A stretch of DNA of 64,000 nucleotides from Aeromicrobium senzhongii (GTDB lineage: Bacteria > Actinomycetota > Actinomycetes > Propionibacteriales > Nocardioidaceae), in assembly GCF_014334735.1 (NCBI RefSeq), contig NZ_CP060587.1, positions 2,170,001 through 2,234,000 of the forward strand. Reading direction: 5' to 3'. The number at the start of each line of letters is the position of its first letter. Positions within the stretch are counted from its first letter, which is position 1. A model generated the notes under the pieces. That model was not told the origin of the DNA. It saw only the letters and a program-made list of their open reading frames with translations, and did not search any database. The position numbers and the translations under genes were made by a program. Below, one piece after another: positions 35,813-44,154 of the stretch.

Positions 35813-36672
35813 CAGAAGACGGGCTTTCCGCCGGTGACGCCCAGCACGGTGCCCGAGACGTACCCGGCCTCGCGCTCACTGGCCAGGAACACGAACGCCC
35901 CGGCCAGCTCCGCCGGCTGCCCGGCACGACCCAGCGGGGTGTCGGAGCCGAACTGCTCGATCTTCTCCTCGGGCTGGGTGGCGGGCTGCAGCGGCGTCCA
36001 GATGGGCCCCGGAGCCACCGCGTTGACGCGGATCCCGCGCGGTCCCAGCTCGGCGGCCAGGTTGACCGTGAGGTTGTTGATCGCGGCCTTCGTGGAGGCG
36101 TAGTCCAACAGGCTCGTCGAGGGCTCGTAGGCCTGGATCGACGAGTTGTTGATGATGGACGAGCCGCGGCCCAGGTGCGGCAGTGCCGCGCGGACGAGCC
36201 ACAGCAGGGCGAACACGTTCGTCGCGTAGGTCCGCTCGATGCGCTCGTCGCTCATCTGCTCGAGGCCCTCGTCGCGCGCCATCTGGAAGCCGGCGTTGTT
36301 GACCAGGATGTCGAGCCCGCCGAGCCCGTCATGGGCCTGGCCGACGACCCGCTCGCAGGTCGCGCTGTCCCGCAGGTCGGCCTCGATCGGCAGACTCGTG
36401 CGGCCCGCCTCCTCGATCAGCCGGGACGTCTCGCGGGCGTCCTCGGCCTCCTCCGGCAGGTAGGTGAAGGCCACGTCGGCACCCTCGCGGGCGTACGCGA
36501 TGGCGACGGCACGGCCGATGCCCGAGTCGCCACCGGTGATGAGCGCCTTGCGCCCCTCGAGGCGGCCCGAGCCGACGTAGCTCTCCTCACCGTGATCGGG
36601 TCGGGGCACCATGGGCTCGGTCAGACCCGGGGGCTCCTGCTGCTGGGCGGGGAATCCTGCGTCCTCACTCAT
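35812..36672 (-). CDS. YghA-like short-chain dehydrogenase
   Basis: 286 residues with a ~40-residue polar N-terminal extension before the SDR cofactor site ALITGGDSGIGRAVAIAYAREGADV; NNAGFQ, the catalytic DYASTKAA block and VNAVAPGPIWTPLQPATQPEEKI follow. The extension and PEEKIEQFGSDTPLGRAGQPAEL pattern match the YghA/YhxC general-stress SDR group. Substrate unknown. GGAAGG lies 8 bases before the ATG; it overlaps the CDGSH gene by 8 bases. Confidence 0.88.
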   Translation of the reverse strand: MSEDAGFPAQQQEPPGLTEPMVPRPDHGEESYVGSGRLEGRKALITGGDSGIGRAVAIAYAREGADVAFTYLPEEAEDARETSRLIEEAGRTSLPIEADLRDSATCERVVGQAHDGLGGLDILVNNAGFQMARDEGLEQMSDERIERTYATNVFALLWLVRAALPHLGRGSSIINNSSIQAYEPSTSLLDYASTKAAINNLTVNLAAELGPRGIRVNAVAPGPIWTPLQPATQPEEKIEQFGSDTPLGRAGQPAELAGAFVFLASEREAGYVSGTVLGVTGGKPVF

Positions 36673-36880
36673 CTGCGCTTCCTTCCTCGTCGATCTTGGT
36701 CTTGAGCGCCTGGTGCGTCGCGTCGCACCACGGCAGCGAGGCCGACTTGCCGCAGCGGCACACGGCGCTGACCGGACGCTCGGTGCGGTGCACCTCACCG
36801 TCGGGGGTGCGCACGCCCAGGTCGCCACGGATGAGCAGCGGCCCGTTGGGGCACACCGTCAGGTCCACGCCCCGGCTCAC
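36665..36880 (-). CDS. CDGSH iron-sulfur domain protein
   Basis: 71 residues. The 3Cys-1His [2Fe-2S] site is C41-x-C43-x8-C52-D-A-T-H56, with the second Gly of CDGSH replaced (CDATH). The protein consists of little more than this domain. Such proteins transfer electrons or clusters. GTG 36880 overlaps the stop of the haem-oxygenase-like gene (GTGA), and homologues of that fold often accompany CDGSH genes. Confidence 0.9.
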   Translation of the reverse strand: MSRGVDLTVCPNGPLLIRGDLGVRTPDGEVHRTERPVSAVCRCGKSASLPWCDATHQALKTKIDEEGSADE

Positions 36881-37860
36881 GCCTCGACTCCCCAGCGGCG
36901 GAGCATCGCCGCGGCGAAGCGGTCCTCGAGGTCCAGACAGGTGAAGACGCCGAAGGCGACGTCCTCGGCCAGCTCGGGCTCGGCCTCGACCAGCGCCCCG
37001 GCGATGAACCGGGCCGCCGTCTGCTCGTGCACGGCGTCGGCCTCGACGTGCTCGTCGTAGTAGGCGGCCATCTCCTCGGGGAAGCCCAGCCGGCGCAGGC
37101 CGCGGGACATGCGGCGCGAGGGACCCGAGCTGGACGCCTCGAAGGCGACCAGGTGGCCCACCGCGGCACCGCGCAGCCGGCGCTGCAGGCCGAACATCGT
37201 CAGCGTCACGTTCATCTCGAGCACCTCGAGCGGGACGTCGTCGATCGCCGCGTTCTCACGCGTGTCGAGACCACAGGCCCGCATGCCCTCGGCGAACAGG
37301 CCGGCGTGCAGGCGCTCGGGGCGGCCGGCGCCGTACTCGTCGTACTGCAGCTCGGCCAGAGCGGCCCGCGACGGCCCGGGCAGTCGCGGCAGGGTCCACG
37401 CGGTCGGATCGGCTTCCTTGAGGTGGTAGATCGACCGGTACCAGAGCAGCTCGCGGACCTGTTCGGCCGTGGCCTGCCGCTGGACGTACGCGGCCAGCGA
37501 GCGGCCCTCGTCCTCGCGCACGAAGTCCAGCAGCACGTCGGGGTCGGCGGAGGCGGGAAGGCGACCCTCGGCGCGCTCGCGCAGCCGGGCCTCGAGCTCG
37601 CGCTCGATCTGCATCCGCACCGCGATCAGCTCGGGCGTCCACTCGGCATCCTGCAGGTCGGGGAAGCCCCGGTGGTGCAGCTCGTGGGCGATCCAGGCCG
37701 TCAACAGGGAGTCCTCGAGACTCGAGGCCTCGACCCGGGGGACGCGGTCCCAGGGCAGGGCCCCAGACAACGCGGCGACGGTCGCTGAGCTCAGGTCACC
37801 GCGAGGTCGCGGCAGACTGGGCACGGCGGTCCCGGCTCCCACCAGAACGGCTGTTCGCAT
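36877..37860 (-). CDS. Iron-containing redox enzyme (haem-oxygenase-like fold, PF14518-like)
   Basis: 327 residues, all-helical. The core has AWIAHELHHRGFPDLQDAEW, a DEYGAGRPERLHAGLFAEGM helix and a C-terminal AAYYDEHVEADAVHEQTAA, whose E/H/D residues form the di-iron ligand pattern of haem-oxygenase-like diiron oxidases. An exact reaction cannot be assigned. ATG 37860 has GAGG at 7 bases. It is the first gene of the operon with CDGSH, SDR, methyltransferase and small acidic protein, driven by a GGGTAC promoter. Confidence 0.82.
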   Translation of the reverse strand: MRTAVLVGAGTAVPSLPRPRGDLSSATVAALSGALPWDRVPRVEASSLEDSLLTAWIAHELHHRGFPDLQDAEWTPELIAVRMQIERELEARLRERAEGRLPASADPDVLLDFVREDEGRSLAAYVQRQATAEQVRELLWYRSIYHLKEADPTAWTLPRLPGPSRAALAELQYDEYGAGRPERLHAGLFAEGMRACGLDTRENAAIDDVPLEVLEMNVTLTMFGLQRRLRGAAVGHLVAFEASSSGPSRRMSRGLRRLGFPEEMAAYYDEHVEADAVHEQTAARFIAGALVEAEPELAEDVAFGVFTCLDLEDRFAAAMLRRWGVEA

Positions 37861-37894
37861 CCATGTTCCTCTCCTCAAGACGACATCCGGGGGT

Positions 37895-37969
37895 GTACCC
37901 CGGCGGGCTCGTCTCATGCGGCCCTTGCGCCATGGTCTCCCGATGCATGAGGTGGCGCGAGTTGGGTAC
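37895..37969. promoter_or_regulatory. Divergent SigB/F-type promoters
   Basis: Minus strand: GCAT (37919-37916), 15 bases, GGGTAC (37900-37895), 35 bases before ATG 37860. Plus strand: GCAT (37945-37948), 15 bases, GGGTAC (37964-37969), 33 bases before ATG 38003. Both match the -10 GGGTAC and the spacing of stress sigma factors; the -35 is GCAT instead of GTTT. Confidence 0.7.
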
Positions 37970-38002
37970 GCCCCGGGTGTCCGACACCACAGGAGGATCA
38001 CC

Positions 38003-38176
38003 ATGACCACGCCGCACCCCGAATCGCCCGCCGAGGGCCCCGATCCCGACGACCCGTCGACGAAGCCCGATCAGCCCATCGATCCCGACGAGCCCACGGT
38101 CCCCGGTCCCGAGGGCCAGCCCCAGGGAGTCCCGAACATCCCGGACAACCCGACCGACCCCGTCTTCCCGAGCTGA
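38003..38176 (+). CDS. Small proline/aspartate-rich disordered protein (57 aa)
   Basis: 57 residues, mostly Pro, Asp, Glu, Thr, such as DPDDPSTKPDQPIDPDEP; predicted fully disordered and acidic. AGGAGG lies 6 bases before the ATG, an ideal ribosome site, and a GGGTAC promoter sits 33 bases upstream, so it is almost certainly expressed. First gene in an operon with the FAD-Rieske enzyme and DUF72 protein. No recognised family. Confidence 0.75.
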   Translation: MTTPHPESPAEGPDPDDPSTKPDQPIDPDEPTVPGPEGQPQGVPNIPDNPTDPVFPS

Positions 38177-38183
38177 GGTGTCG

Positions 38184-39686
38184 ATGATCGACGACAACCG
38201 CCCCGTGTGGGAGGTCCCCGCCGCTGTCGGACCCAGCGACGAGTTGCCCGACGCCTGCGAGGACCTCGTCATCGGGGCGGGGGTCGTCGGCCTGACCACC
38301 GCCCTGCTGCTCGCGCGGGCCGGACGGCGCGTCTGCGTGGTGGAGGCCCGCTACGTGGGCGCGGGATCGACCGGACACAGCAGCGCCAAGGTCAGCCTGT
38401 TGCAGGGCACGCGACTGTCGAGCCTGCTGAAGGACCACGACCGCGAGACCGTGCGCACCTACGTCGAGGCGAACCGCGTCGGCTTCGACTGGCTGACCGA
38501 GTTCGCCGACGAGCACGGCGTGCGGATCGATCGCCGGCCCGCCGCGACCTTCGCTGCCAGCCCCACCCAGGTCTCCTCCGCCCGGTCCGAGTACGTCGCC
38601 GCGAAGGCGCTGGGGTTGCCCGTCGAGTGGACCGAGGACGACCTGGACGTCCCCTTCCCCACCCACGGCGCCGTCGTCCTGCCCGGCCAGGCCCAGGTCG
38701 ACCCGGGTTCGCTGCTGCAGGCGCTCGCCGCCGAGTACCGCGAGAACGGCGGCACCCTCGTCGAGGGCGCCCGGGTCGAGCACGTGAGCAAGGTCGGTCA
38801 TCCACGCGCGAAGCTGACGGACGGCCGCGAGATCACCGCCGAGTCGATCGTGGTGGCCACGGGCGCCCCGATCCTCGACCGCAGTCTGGCCTTCAGCGAC
38901 CTCGAGCCCCAGCGCTCCTACGTCGTCGCCTACGAGATGGGCAACCCGCCGCGCCTCATGGCCCTGTCGGCCGGCAGCCCGTCGGTGTCCATCCGCGACG
39001 CGTTCACCGACGACGGCCGGTCCGTCCTGCTGGTCGGCGGGTTCGGCCACGGCGTCGGCCGCACCGCCTCCGAGCGCGAGCACGTCGAGGCGATCCGCAC
39101 CTGGACCACCGAGCACTTCTCCGGCGTCCAGGAGACGGCTGTCTGGTCGGCCCAGGACTACACGACCGGCAACGGTCTGCCGCGCTACGGCCGAATGCCC
39201 CGCGGAGGCGGCCGCATGTGGTTCGCCACGGGCTTCGCCAAGTGGGGCTTCACCAACGGCACCGCCGCGGCGATCGCGATCGCCCAGGACATCCTCGGCT
39301 CCCCCGTCGCGTGGATGAAGGACGTCGCCGACCACTCGTCGCCCCTCGTGTCGGTCCGTGGCCGCGCCCACATCAACGCCGGGGTCGCCCGCGAGACCGT
39401 CACCGGGGTGGCGCGGGCCGTCACCGCGGAGCGCAGGCAGCTCGAGCCCGGCCAGGGCGCGGTGCACCGCGAGGGTGCGCGGATCGTGGCCGAGTCCCGC
39501 ACCGAGTCGGGAGTCTGCCGGGTCAAGGGCCTGTGCACCCATCTCGGCGGCGTGCTGCGGTGGAACGACGTCGAGCAGTCCTGGGACTGCCCGCTGCACG
39601 GCTCGCGGTTCTCGGCCGAGGGCGAGGTGTTGAACGGGCCCGCCACCCGGCCGTTGGCCCGCCTGGCCGACGAGTCGGACGACTGA
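38184..39686 (+). CDS. FAD-dependent oxidoreductase with C-terminal Rieske domain
   Basis: 500 residues. A DAO-type FAD domain opens DLVIGAGVVGLTTALLLARAGRRVCVVEA (~residue 28); the C-terminal ~90 residues form a Rieske [2Fe-2S] domain with CTHLGG and CPLHGSRF ligands. This fusion is found in proposed glycine/amino-acid-like oxidases and related stress-type flavoenzymes; the substrate is unknown. GAGG at 5 bases supports ATG 38184 over GTG 38178. Cotranscribed with the preceding small protein. Confidence 0.88.
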   Translation: MIDDNRPVWEVPAAVGPSDELPDACEDLVIGAGVVGLTTALLLARAGRRVCVVEARYVGAGSTGHSSAKVSLLQGTRLSSLLKDHDRETVRTYVEANRVGFDWLTEFADEHGVRIDRRPAATFAASPTQVSSARSEYVAAKALGLPVEWTEDDLDVPFPTHGAVVLPGQAQVDPGSLLQALAAEYRENGGTLVEGARVEHVSKVGHPRAKLTDGREITAESIVVATGAPILDRSLAFSDLEPQRSYVVAYEMGNPPRLMALSAGSPSVSIRDAFTDDGRSVLLVGGFGHGVGRTASEREHVEAIRTWTTEHFSGVQETAVWSAQDYTTGNGLPRYGRMPRGGGRMWFATGFAKWGFTNGTAAAIAIAQDILGSPVAWMKDVADHSSPLVSVRGRAHINAGVARETVTGVARAVTAERRQLEPGQGAVHREGARIVAESRTESGVCRVKGLCTHLGGVLRWNDVEQSWDCPLHGSRFSAEGEVLNGPATRPLARLADESDD

Positions 39687-39694
39687 GGCCGACG

Positions 39695-40522
39695 GTGGCC
39701 GATGCCCGGTACCTGATCGGCGTGAGCGGCTGGAGCTACCCGTCCTGGCGCGGCGACTTCTACCCGAAGGGACTCGTCCAGCGGCGCGAGCTCGAGCACG
39801 TGGCGAGTCGGCTGACCTCCGTCGAGGTCAACGGCACCTTCTACTCGCTGCAGCGGCCGACCACGTTCGCCCGCTGGGCCGAGCAGACGCCACCGGGGTT
39901 CTCCTTCGCCCTCAAGGGCAGCCGGTACGTCACCCACCTGCTGAAGCTGGTCCGCGTCGAGACCGCGCTGGCCAACTTCTTCGCCTCGGGGGTGCTGGAG
40001 CTGGGCGAGCAACTCGGCCCGATCGTGTGGCAGCTGCCGGCGACCTCGGTGTACGACCCCGACGTCCTCGGGGCGTTCCTGCGGCTGCTGCCCCGCACCA
40101 TGGCCGAAGCGGCGGAGCTCGCCGAGCGGCACGACGACCGACTGGGTCCCGGCCGGGCCGTCACGCAGGCGCGCGCCGACGGTCCGATCCACCACGCACT
40201 CGAGGTGCGCCACCCCTCGTTCGCGACGCCCGAGTACGCCGCCCAACTGCGCGACCTCGACGTGGCCGGCGTGTGGACCGACGCGCCCCGCCCCTGGCCG
40301 GTGCTCGACCTGCCGTCCTCGACGATCGCCTACGCACGCCTGCACGGACACACCCGCCTGTACGCGAGTCGCTACTCGGACCGGTCCCTGGACGAGTGGG
40401 GCCACTGGTGCCGACGCCGCCGCGACGAGGGCCTCGACGTCCACGTCTATTTCGACAACGACTCCGAGGGACATGCGCCCCACGATGCCGAGCGATTGCT
40501 GGATCGCCTGCGCGCCGACTGA
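39695..40522 (+). CDS. DUF72 domain protein (TIM-barrel, YecE-like)
   Basis: 275 residues. LIGVSGWSYPSWRGDFYPKGL at the N terminus, SVEVNGTFYSLQRPTTFARWAEQTPPGFSFALKGSRYVTH and FDNDSEGHAPHDAERL near the end are diagnostic of DUF72. The fold resembles endonuclease IV-type TIM barrels; activity unknown. GTG 39695 begins 8 bases after the flavoenzyme stop and gives the family N terminus. Confidence 0.9.
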   Translation: MADARYLIGVSGWSYPSWRGDFYPKGLVQRRELEHVASRLTSVEVNGTFYSLQRPTTFARWAEQTPPGFSFALKGSRYVTHLLKLVRVETALANFFASGVLELGEQLGPIVWQLPATSVYDPDVLGAFLRLLPRTMAEAAELAERHDDRLGPGRAVTQARADGPIHHALEVRHPSFATPEYAAQLRDLDVAGVWTDAPRPWPVLDLPSSTIAYARLHGHTRLYASRYSDRSLDEWGHWCRRRRDEGLDVHVYFDNDSEGHAPHDAERLLDRLRAD

Positions 40523-40570
40523 GCACCGCTCCTGTTGCCGACCCCCGTGGGCCGTGTGAGGCTGGAAAAC

Positions 40571-40595
40571 GGTTGAAGCCACAGCCACTCGGTAC
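40571..40595 (+). promoter_or_regulatory. Candidate stress-type promoter of the sigma factor gene
   Basis: GGTT (40571-40574), 15 bases, CGGTAC (40590-40595), 21 bases before ATG 40617. It differs from the other GGGTAC promoters at one base and implies autoregulation by the encoded sigma factor. Confidence 0.5.
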
Positions 40596-40616
40596 CTCCA
40601 GCGATGCGGAGTATCC

Positions 40617-41297
40617 ATGACTGCGTTGTACGACCACCCCCCGCTCTCGGCTGCCGACGACCTCGTGCTCGGACACCTCAGCCTCGCCACCGCCCTGGCT
40701 CGACGCTTCACCGGGCGCGGTGTCGACCTGGAGGATCTCGAGCAGGTCGCGCGCCTGGCCCTGGTCAAGGCCGCCCGCCGTTACGACTCCGATCAGGGGC
40801 CGTTCCCGCCCTTCGCCTCGGCCACGATCCAAGGTGAGCTGAAGCGTCACTTCCGCGACCGCGCCTGGATGGTGCGCCCGCCGCGCCGGGTCCAGGAGAT
40901 CCAGGCGCTGATCGTGAGCGAGCAGCTCCCCGAGGTCACGTCATCGAACCTCGACCAGCTGGCCGCGCGCATCGGTGTCGAGCCCGAGGACCTGCGCGAC
41001 GCGGTGGTGGCGCGCGGGTGCTTCCAGCCCGACTCCGTCGACGACATCAGCCACGGCCGTCGCGAGTTCGCGCACGCCGACGACAACCTCGACTTCCTCG
41101 TCGAGTGGATGTCCGTGGCCCGTCCGCTGCGCGAGCTCGGTGAGGACGAGCGTCGACTGCTGCACTGGAGGTTCGTCGACGGCCTCACGCAGCAGGTCAT
41201 CGCCGATCGCCTCGGGATCAGCCAGATGCAGGTCTCGCGTCGGCTCTCGAAGGTGCTGTCGACCCTGCGCCACCATCCCGACCTCGCGGCGGCCTGA
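40617..41297 (+). CDS. SigB/SigF-family RNA polymerase sigma factor
   Basis: 226 residues. Region 2 reads VDLEDLEQVARLALVKAARRYDSDQGPFPPFASATIQGELKRHFRD, typical of SigB/F/G group 3 factors; region 3 has LDQLAARIGVEPEDLRDAVVARG; region 4 helix-turn-helix is LTQQVIADRLGISQMQVSRRLSKVL. No anti-sigma (RsbW) or anti-anti-sigma gene is adjacent, unlike the classical partner-switch arrangement. Surrounding GGGTAC promoters make the local genes its likely regulon. Confidence 0.9.
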   Translation: MTALYDHPPLSAADDLVLGHLSLATALARRFTGRGVDLEDLEQVARLALVKAARRYDSDQGPFPPFASATIQGELKRHFRDRAWMVRPPRRVQEIQALIVSEQLPEVTSSNLDQLAARIGVEPEDLRDAVVARGCFQPDSVDDISHGRREFAHADDNLDFLVEWMSVARPLRELGEDERRLLHWRFVDGLTQQVIADRLGISQMQVSRRLSKVLSTLRHHPDLAAA

Positions 41298-41322
41298 CGG
41301 CCCCACGTCGCAGCACGCGTCC

Positions 41323-41350
41323 CGCCCTCTCCCACGCCAGGGAGGGGGCG
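41323..41350 (+). terminator. Hairpin after the sigma factor gene
   Basis: 11-bp arms with one G-U pair (41323-41333 and 41340-41350) and a 6-base loop, 26 bases after the stop; no T-run. Confidence 0.65.
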
Positions 41351-41366
41351 TCGTCGCGCACGGTGC

Positions 41367-41408
41367 TTGTGGCGGCTCTCACGCCGCTCTACTATGCAAC
41401 GAGTTGCA
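41367..41408 (+). promoter_or_regulatory. Nitronate monooxygenase promoter and operator
   Basis: TTGTGG (41367-41372), 17-base spacer, TACTAT (41390-41395). Overlapping the -10 end and start site is TGCAAC-GA-GTTGCA (41395-41408), a perfect 14-bp inverted repeat that should bind a repressor such as a MarR or TetR type. Confidence 0.7.
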
Positions 41409-41441
41409 GTTGCCGTTTCCCATCGCCCTCGGAGGTCGACC

Positions 41442-42395
41442 ATGTCCCTGCCCGCCGTCCTGCAGAACCGCCTGTCGCTCCCCGTGGTGGCCTCACCCAT
41501 GTTCATCGCCTCGGGACCGGATCTGGTGATCGCGCAGTGCAAGGCCGGCATCGTCGGCTCCTTCCCCGCGCTGAACGCCCGGCCGGCGTCGCTGCTGGGC
41601 GAGTGGCTCGACCGGATCGAGGACGAGTTGGCGGGCACCGACGCCGCACCGTTCGCGGTGAACCAGATCGTGCACCGGTCCAACAACAGGCTCGAGGAGG
41701 ACATGGCCACGATCGTCGAGCACCGGGTGCCGATCGTGATCACGTCGCTGGGCGCGCGTCCGGAGATCAACGACGCGGTCCACTCCTACGGCGGCATCGT
41801 GCTGCACGACATCATCAACGACCGGTTCGCCCGCAAGGCGATCGAGAAGGGCGCCGACGGCCTGATCGCCGTGGCGGCCGGCGCCGGTGGCCACGCGGGG
41901 ACCCTCTCCCCCTTCGCGCTGCTCCAGGAGATCCGTCAGTGGTTCGACGGCCCCCTGCTGCTCTCGGGCTCCATCGCGCACGGCCGGTCGGTGCTCGCCG
42001 CCCAGGCCGCCGGCGCGGACCTGGCCTACGTCGGCTCGGCGTTCCTGGCCACCGACGAGGCGAACGTCGTCGACGACTACAAGCAGATGATCGTCGACAG
42101 CTCAGCCGACGACATCGTCTACTCCAGCCTCTTCACCGGCGTGCACGGCAACTACCTGCGCGGCAGCATCGAGGCCGCCGGGCTCGATCCCCGGAACCTC
42201 CCGCAGGGCGATCCGACGACGATGGACTTCGGCTCGGGCAGCACGAGCGACGCCAAGGCCTGGAAGGACATCTGGGGCGCCGGCCAGGGCCTGGGCGTGA
42301 TCGACGCGACCGTCCCCGCCGCCGATCTGGTGGCCCGGCTGCGTCGCGAGTACGAGGAAGCGCGGCGGGAGCTGCTGGCCGCCGTCCCGGTCTGA
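41442..42395 (+). CDS. Nitronate monooxygenase (2-nitropropane dioxygenase family)
   Basis: 317 residues, FMN-dependent TIM barrel. LSLPVVASPMFIASGPDLVIAQCKAGIVGSFPALNAR at the N terminus, the phosphate loop AVAAGAGGHAGTLSPFALL and SIAHGRSVLAAQAAGADLAYVGSAFLATDEA are class-typical, the last being near-invariant. It oxidises alkyl nitronates such as propionate-3-nitronate. GGAGG lies 6 bases before the ATG. Expression is likely repressed through the dyad at the promoter. Confidence 0.9.
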   Translation: MSLPAVLQNRLSLPVVASPMFIASGPDLVIAQCKAGIVGSFPALNARPASLLGEWLDRIEDELAGTDAAPFAVNQIVHRSNNRLEEDMATIVEHRVPIVITSLGARPEINDAVHSYGGIVLHDIINDRFARKAIEKGADGLIAVAAGAGGHAGTLSPFALLQEIRQWFDGPLLLSGSIAHGRSVLAAQAAGADLAYVGSAFLATDEANVVDDYKQMIVDSSADDIVYSSLFTGVHGNYLRGSIEAAGLDPRNLPQGDPTTMDFGSGSTSDAKAWKDIWGAGQGLGVIDATVPAADLVARLRREYEEARRELLAAVPV

Positions 42396-42509
42396 ACCCC
42401 GGCCGCCGCCCGGGGCGGGAGTCCTCGCCTCGAGGCGGTAGGGCAGGCTTGATCTGCAAGGACGATATCTGAGCGTAACAATTGAACGTACCGAAGCAGA
42501 CAGGAATGA

Positions 42510-43859
<1,350 letters not shown>

Positions 43860-43880
43860 CCCCTCCTCGCGAGACGACAA

Positions 43881-43908
43881 CGCCCCGGATCCTCACGGAT
43901 CCGGGGCG
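43881..43908 (+). terminator. gdhA terminator
   Basis: Perfect 12-bp arms (43881-43892 and 43897-43908) with a TCAC loop, 22 bases after gdhA, followed by TTCTC. It also lies after the convergent DUF5302 gene. Confidence 0.88.
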
Positions 43909-43926
43909 TTCTCGGTGTGCGCCGGG

Positions 43927-44091
43927 TCAGACCGACTTGCGGCGGAACTCCGGCTGGTCGATCGGCTTGGCGGCGCCGTGCGACTTCTCACTGCCGTCGT
44001 GCTCGGCCCCTTCGGCCGTGGCGTGGTGGCGCTCCTTCTTCTTGTCGAGCGCCTCGCGGAACTTGGCCTTCACATCTTCTGCGTCAGTCAT
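43927..44091 (-). CDS. DUF5302 family protein
   Basis: 54 residues: MTDAEDVKAKFREALDKKKERHHATAEG followed by a Gly/His-rich tail. The opening is that of DUF5302, small actinobacterial proteins of unknown role. ATG 44091 has GAGGAGG at 5 bases. Highly charged, with an N-terminal helix and disordered C terminus. Monocistronic. Confidence 0.85.
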   Translation of the reverse strand: MTDAEDVKAKFREALDKKKERHHATAEGAEHDGSEKSHGAAKPIDQPEFRRKSV

Positions 44092-44154
44092 TGCGGCCTC
44101 CTCAGGTTGTCTCCAACGTAGCCCCAGCACCGGCCGGAGCGACAGCCGTGTCCC

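Noticed and set aside
37796-37864. 22-codon ORF with a well-spaced ribosome site before the haem-oxygenase-like gene
   Set aside because: It lies inside the real coding frame's start region, is very short and has no conserved character; the shared ribosome site better serves ATG 37860.
42475-42490. GTAAC followed by ACGTA at 11-bp phase before gdhA, possible GlnR site
   Set aside because: Only one half-site matches; the second does not fit GAAAC or GTNAC.
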